Assembly: GCA_044375275.1 (NCBI GenBank)
Contig: JBILMZ010000045.1
Location: forward strand, 1-18,620
Origin: SZUA-430 sp044375275
GTDB taxonomy: Bacteria; Pseudomonadota; Alphaproteobacteria; Micropepsales; Micropepsaceae
Direction: 5' to 3'
DNA length: 18,620 nt
A program made the translations under genes and the position numbers. Under the pieces are notes generated by a model that worked only from the letters and a program-made list of their open reading frames with translations, was not told where the DNA came from and did not search any database. Positions 15,587 to 18,620 of this stretch are shown piece after piece. The stretch's first letter is position 1, and every line of letters begins with the position of its first letter.

Positions 15587-18500
15587 TTAGCCACGGGTCG
15601 CAGTCGCGCCGATCAGGTCAAAATCACCGTCGAGGATCTGGACGAACTTGCCGCTCCGCCAGCCCAGGCGCGCGTCGCGCACGAGGGCGGCATCACCCCC
15701 GCGATAGCGCCGGACGACCTGGGAAGGCAGGGGACCTGCCTCGATGACCCGCTTGAGTTCCCGGGCCGCTTTCGACGCCTTGAGTTCCCCCGGCGGCGAC
15801 GCGACCACACGAACGCGGGCCACGACGCGCGAAGTTGCCAGGTCCTCGTCTCCGGTCTCCAGCATATGAAGCCCGCTTTCACCCGACAGCGTGCGGTAAG
15901 CGCCAAAGCCGCTGACCAGCAGATAGGTCGACCCATCAAGCACGTGTTCAACCACCTGCATGCCGCGCCGCTTGGCCCATAGCCGATACATGCCAAGCAA
16001 TTGCGCGCACCACGCCGGAGCGCCTGCCGCATCTCCCATGGCGTCAAGGGCGGGCTCCACGCGCACAACAGTCTCGACAGGGGCGCCTGTCACGGAATCG
16101 GCCATGCCGGCCTTGAGCGCATGGACCTGGCGCGCAAGGCGCCCCATCAGCTCGCTTGAGTAGCTGCCGCTCTTGTTGCGGCTCTTGTCCAGCCGCTCGC
16201 GCATGGCGTCCGCCGTCCGGGCGGCGGCCTTGATCCGGTCCATCAGCGCGAGGCGCGAAAGTGTTTCGAAGCGTTGGGGTTCACGCCAGAAATCCTCACG
16301 CGCCATTTCATTCCCAAGAGCCACAGCCTGCGCCTGCCACTCATCAGAGCCGAGCCGCAAGTCGATGAGACGCTGCTCCTGCGCCAGCACACCGCGCTCG
16401 GCATCCGTGCCATGGGCCTGCAGCACGACGGACGCCAGTTCGACCTCACCCGTTCCGGGAAAGGCCGGGGACGTGCTGCGGTCGGCGTCAGGGTCGACAA
16501 ACTCGACCTGGATGGCGCGACCGTCGCTGCGCACGAACAGGAACTGGTCACCTTCGGGCACCCGGTGCTCAACGATGGTCGCCGCAAGGGGCGCGAGCAG
16601 ATACTCGTCGACCGCACGCTTCAAGGGCCTGGCACCCAGCTGCGCCGAGAAGCCCTTGTCGAGCAGGAACTCGATGGCACTCTCTTCCCATTCCACCGCC
16701 CACTCGCGATTGCGCAGCCCGCGCCGGTCCAGCACGTTCCTGAGTTCCTTCTGCAGGATCTGGCGCATCAGGGCGCGACTGAGCGGCTGGAAGACGATCA
16801 CCTTGTCCAGGCGATTGATGAACTCCGGACGGAAGGCCTGTCCGATGGCGCGTTCGATCTGCTCGGGAGAGAACGCGTCAGTTCGCGCGCCAAACCCCAA
16901 CCCCGAGTTCTCGTGCGTCGTAGCCCCCAGGTTGGAGGTCAGGATGATGATGCAGTGCCTGAAATCGGCAGCGTTGCCATTGGCATCCGTCAGGCGCCCG
17001 TCATCGAACACCTGAAGGAAGAGGTCCCAGATGTTCGGGTGCGCCTTCTCGAACTCGTCGAGCAGCACAACCGAGAACGGCTGCTTGCGCACCTGGTTGA
17101 TGAGAAAGTCGGATCGCGGCGCGTTCTGGCCGACCTCACCGATGATCTTGGAGATCGAGTCGTGGCCCTTGTACTCGCTCATGTCGAGCCGGATCATCCG
17201 GTCCGCTGAACTGAAGAGGAATTGCGCCAGCGTCTTGGCGAGCTCGGTCTTGCCGGTACCGGTCGGGCCTGCGAACAGGAACACGCCGATGGGTTTGGAA
17301 GGATCTGTCAGTCCCGCCTTGAGCATCGCGATCCGGTCGACGATGCGCTGAACGGCCTCCGGCTGGCCCATGACGCGCTCATCGAAGAACTTCCGGACGT
17401 GGGCCAGCTCCACCTTTTCCTGGGCATCAAGGATGGCACGAGGGAGGCCGGTCACCTGCGAAAGCGAGGCCATGATTTCGGCGGGCGTCACGATCTTGGC
17501 GCCCATCGAGCGGCAGTGATTGAAGGCAAGCTTCACCAGATCGAACACGGATCCGGGCAGCTGCGACGCGTCCAGGTACTGACGGGCCAGCTGAAGCGCC
17601 AGCGGCGCCGCCTCCGGGTCGAAACGGGTGGATTGCCGCGTTTCCATTTCGGTGACATAGCCCTGCACGAGTTCCAGCGTACGTGTCTCGGAGAGCGCGT
17701 TGAGCGGGACGGCTTCAAACAGGTTCTTCAGGTGCGGCTTGAGCTGGACCAGCTGCGTGATCTGCTGAGGCGTGGCCTCGCTGATGATGATGATGCTTCC
17801 CGAGCTTAGCACCCCGTAAAGCTGGTCAAGGATGCTGGCTGGCTGTGACTGGTGCGTACCGCCGATGGCCAGCTGCAGGATGTCCGGCACGTACCAGATG
17901 ATCCGCTTGGACGCGACGGCTTCCTGGCTCACGCGCCTCACGCGTTCTTCAAGCATGCCGATATAATTCTGTCCCGCCTGCAGTTCGGGGCCGCCGGCCT
18001 CGAATACGCTCCAGTGCTTCAAGGAGAGGCGCTGGGCCAGGATCTTCAGGAAGCTGGTCTTGCCGGTCTTCGCTTCGCCCCTGATGATGAGCGAGCGTGG
18101 CGGTGAATGACGAATGGAGCGCTCCGCTGAATCCAGCAGCGTCTTCCACTCTTCCGGTTCGATGACGGGATCCTCGTCGAGGCCGGGCGCCCAGAAGCGT
18201 CCGATCGTTTCAAGGTAAGTGCGGTCAACCCGGGCACCTTGCTGTGCCTTCATCTCTGCAATGAGGGCATCGGCAAACGGGTGGGAGAGGGATTTCAGAA
18301 ACTGTTCGATCTGCTGCGGATCCGAAGACGAGGACATCGAGAGCCAGGTACCGAAGGTCGGCGCATCTCCCAGGGCCTGCAGCTTCGTGAAATAATTCCT
18401 GAAGAGGGAAGGAATGATCGGGTTGTCGGCCCACCAGGCTTCAGCGCCAACGACGGCTGCGCCCCCGGGCAAGCGTGCATCAAGGCTGAGAAGATATTCT

Positions 18501-18620
18501 AGCGCATAATGCAGCGGCCACGGCCGCAGGCGTGAAATGTGGTTCATCACCAGCAAATCGGGATCGTCGCGGTCGGGCCGTTGTCGCAGGGCATCAAAGG
18601 CCGCGCAGGCCAGCGTCCAG
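15587..18620 (-). CDS. Clp-like two-module AAA+ ATPase fused to a release-factor-2-like (PCRF) domain; 5' end outside window
   Basis: The frame is open to the window edge (about 1,010 residues visible; TAA at 15587-15589), so the N terminus is missing. In order it has an unassigned N-terminal region, then a first AAA+ module with Walker A GEAKTGKTS (18053-18079). That module's Walker B position reads PDIL instead of DE (17870-17902), and its arginine-finger position reads LKNLF instead of ERRF (17708-17734). A second, ClpA/ClpB-like module has GPTGTGKTE (17243-17269), 'LLDEFEKAHP' (17036-17071), 'FRPEFINRLDK' and sensor-2 'GARPLKRAVDEYL'. The C-terminal ~250 residues resemble the RF2 PCRF region ('EDFWREPQRFETL', 'MYRLWAKRRGMQV', 'SGESGLHMLE'). 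No ClpB coiled-coil middle domain is evident between the modules. Function unknown; I infer a ribosome-linked remodelling role. It lies 112 nt upstream of the efflux operon on the same strand. Confidence 0.82.
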   Translation of the reverse strand, partial: WTLACAAFDALRQRPDRDDPDLLVMNHISRLRPWPLHYALEYLLSLDARLPGGAAVVGAEAWWADNPIIPSLFRNYFTKLQALGDAPTFGTWLSMSSSSDPQQIEQFLKSLSHPFADALIAEMKAQQGARVDRTYLETIGRFWAPGLDEDPVIEPEEWKTLLDSAERSIRHSPPRSLIIRGEAKTGKTSFLKILAQRLSLKHWSVFEAGGPELQAGQNYIGMLEERVRRVSQEAVASKRIIWYVPDILQLAIGGTHQSQPASILDQLYGVLSSGSIIIISEATPQQITQLVQLKPHLKNLFEAVPLNALSETRTLELVQGYVTEMETRQSTRFDPEAAPLALQLARQYLDASQLPGSVFDLVKLAFNHCRSMGAKIVTPAEIMASLSQVTGLPRAILDAQEKVELAHVRKFFDERVMGQPEAVQRIVDRIAMLKAGLTDPSKPIGVFLFAGPTGTGKTELAKTLAQFLFSSADRMIRLDMSEYKGHDSISKIIGEVGQNAPRSDFLINQVRKQPFSVVLLDEFEKAHPNIWDLFLQVFDDGRLTDANGNAADFRHCIIILTSNLGATTHENSGLGFGARTDAFSPEQIERAIGQAFRPEFINRLDKVIVFQPLSRALMRQILQKELRNVLDRRGLRNREWAVEWEESAIEFLLDKGFSAQLGARPLKRAVDEYLLAPLAATIVEHRVPEGDQFLFVRSDGRAIQVEFVDPDADRSTSPAFPGTGEVELASVVLQAHGTDAERGVLAQEQRLIDLRLGSDEWQAQAVALGNEMAREDFWREPQRFETLSRLALMDRIKAAARTADAMRERLDKSRNKSGSYSSELMGRLARQVHALKAGMADSVTGAPVETVVRVEPALDAMGDAAGAPAWCAQLLGMYRLWAKRRGMQVVEHVLDGSTYLLVSGFGAYRTLSGESGLHMLETGDEDLATSRVVARVRVVASPPGELKASKAARELKRVIEAGPLPSQVVRRYRGGDAALVRDARLGWRSGKFVQILDGDFDLIGATATRG

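Noticed and set aside
16274..17209. 311-aa plus-strand frame opposite the AAA+ gene
   Set aside because: Antisense shadow of the second AAA+ module, whose motifs are unmistakable on the minus strand.
15587..18556. Start of the AAA+ gene at TTG 18556 or ATG 18547
   Set aside because: The frame continues open to the window edge with protein-like sequence (WTLACAAFDALRQRP...), so the gene is treated as 5'-truncated by the window rather than starting here.

Overview
This 18.6 kb, GC-rich window looks chromosomal and alphaproteobacterial. The main reason is the left-hand gene order: DUF2066-type protein, CDP-alcohol phosphatidyltransferase, an Hda-type DnaA-related ATPase, polyphosphate kinase, then exopolyphosphatase. 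I recall this order from Alphaproteobacteria, and the HdaA-type protein points the same way. I cannot name a genus. There are no transposases, CRISPR arrays, rRNA genes or recognisable tRNAs.

Positions 1-5509 (+ strand) are a compact housekeeping run. It holds the 3' end of a DUF2066-like exported protein, an inner-membrane CDP-alcohol phosphatidyltransferase, hdaA (replication-initiation control through the sliding clamp), ppk1 (polyphosphate synthesis) and ppx (polyphosphate hydrolysis). Gaps are short or negative, so it is probably one operon or two coupled ones. ppx ends in a CTAG tetranucleotide shared with the stop codon of the convergent gene.

Positions 5506-8075 (- strand) hold an alpha/beta hydrolase and, upstream of it in transcription, a 545-aa exported protein that looks like an outer-membrane beta-barrel of unknown function. 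A roughly 900-bp divergent intergenic region (8076-8982), locally AT-richer, separates these from a LuxR-type regulator (+). That regulator has lost several of the signature acyl-homoserine-lactone pocket residues, and no luxI is visible. A single-span membrane protein with a Pro/Lys/Ala-rich linker follows (9909-10694, +).

Positions 10701-15474 (- strand) encode a complete tripartite MacAB-TolC-type export system. In transcription order these are a NodT-type outer-membrane lipoprotein channel, a periplasmic adaptor, a separate ABC ATPase and a separate MacB-type permease. The last three are nearly or actually overlapping. The 207-bp gap between channel and adaptor carries two strong inverted repeats that could tune expression of the downstream genes.

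Positions 15587-18620 (- strand, 5' end outside the window) hold the most unusual gene. It encodes a two-module Clp/Hsp100-like AAA+ protein fused at its C terminus to a region resembling the PCRF part of peptide chain release factor 2. The first ATPase module has lost its Walker B glutamate and arginine fingers. The second keeps full ATPase motifs but lacks the usual GYVG pore loop and has an LGF tripeptide where ClpA/ClpC/ClpX-type proteins dock ClpP. The release-factor-like part has neither the GGQ nor the SPF motif. This architecture suggests a ribosome- or translation-linked remodelling machine rather than a standard disaggregase.
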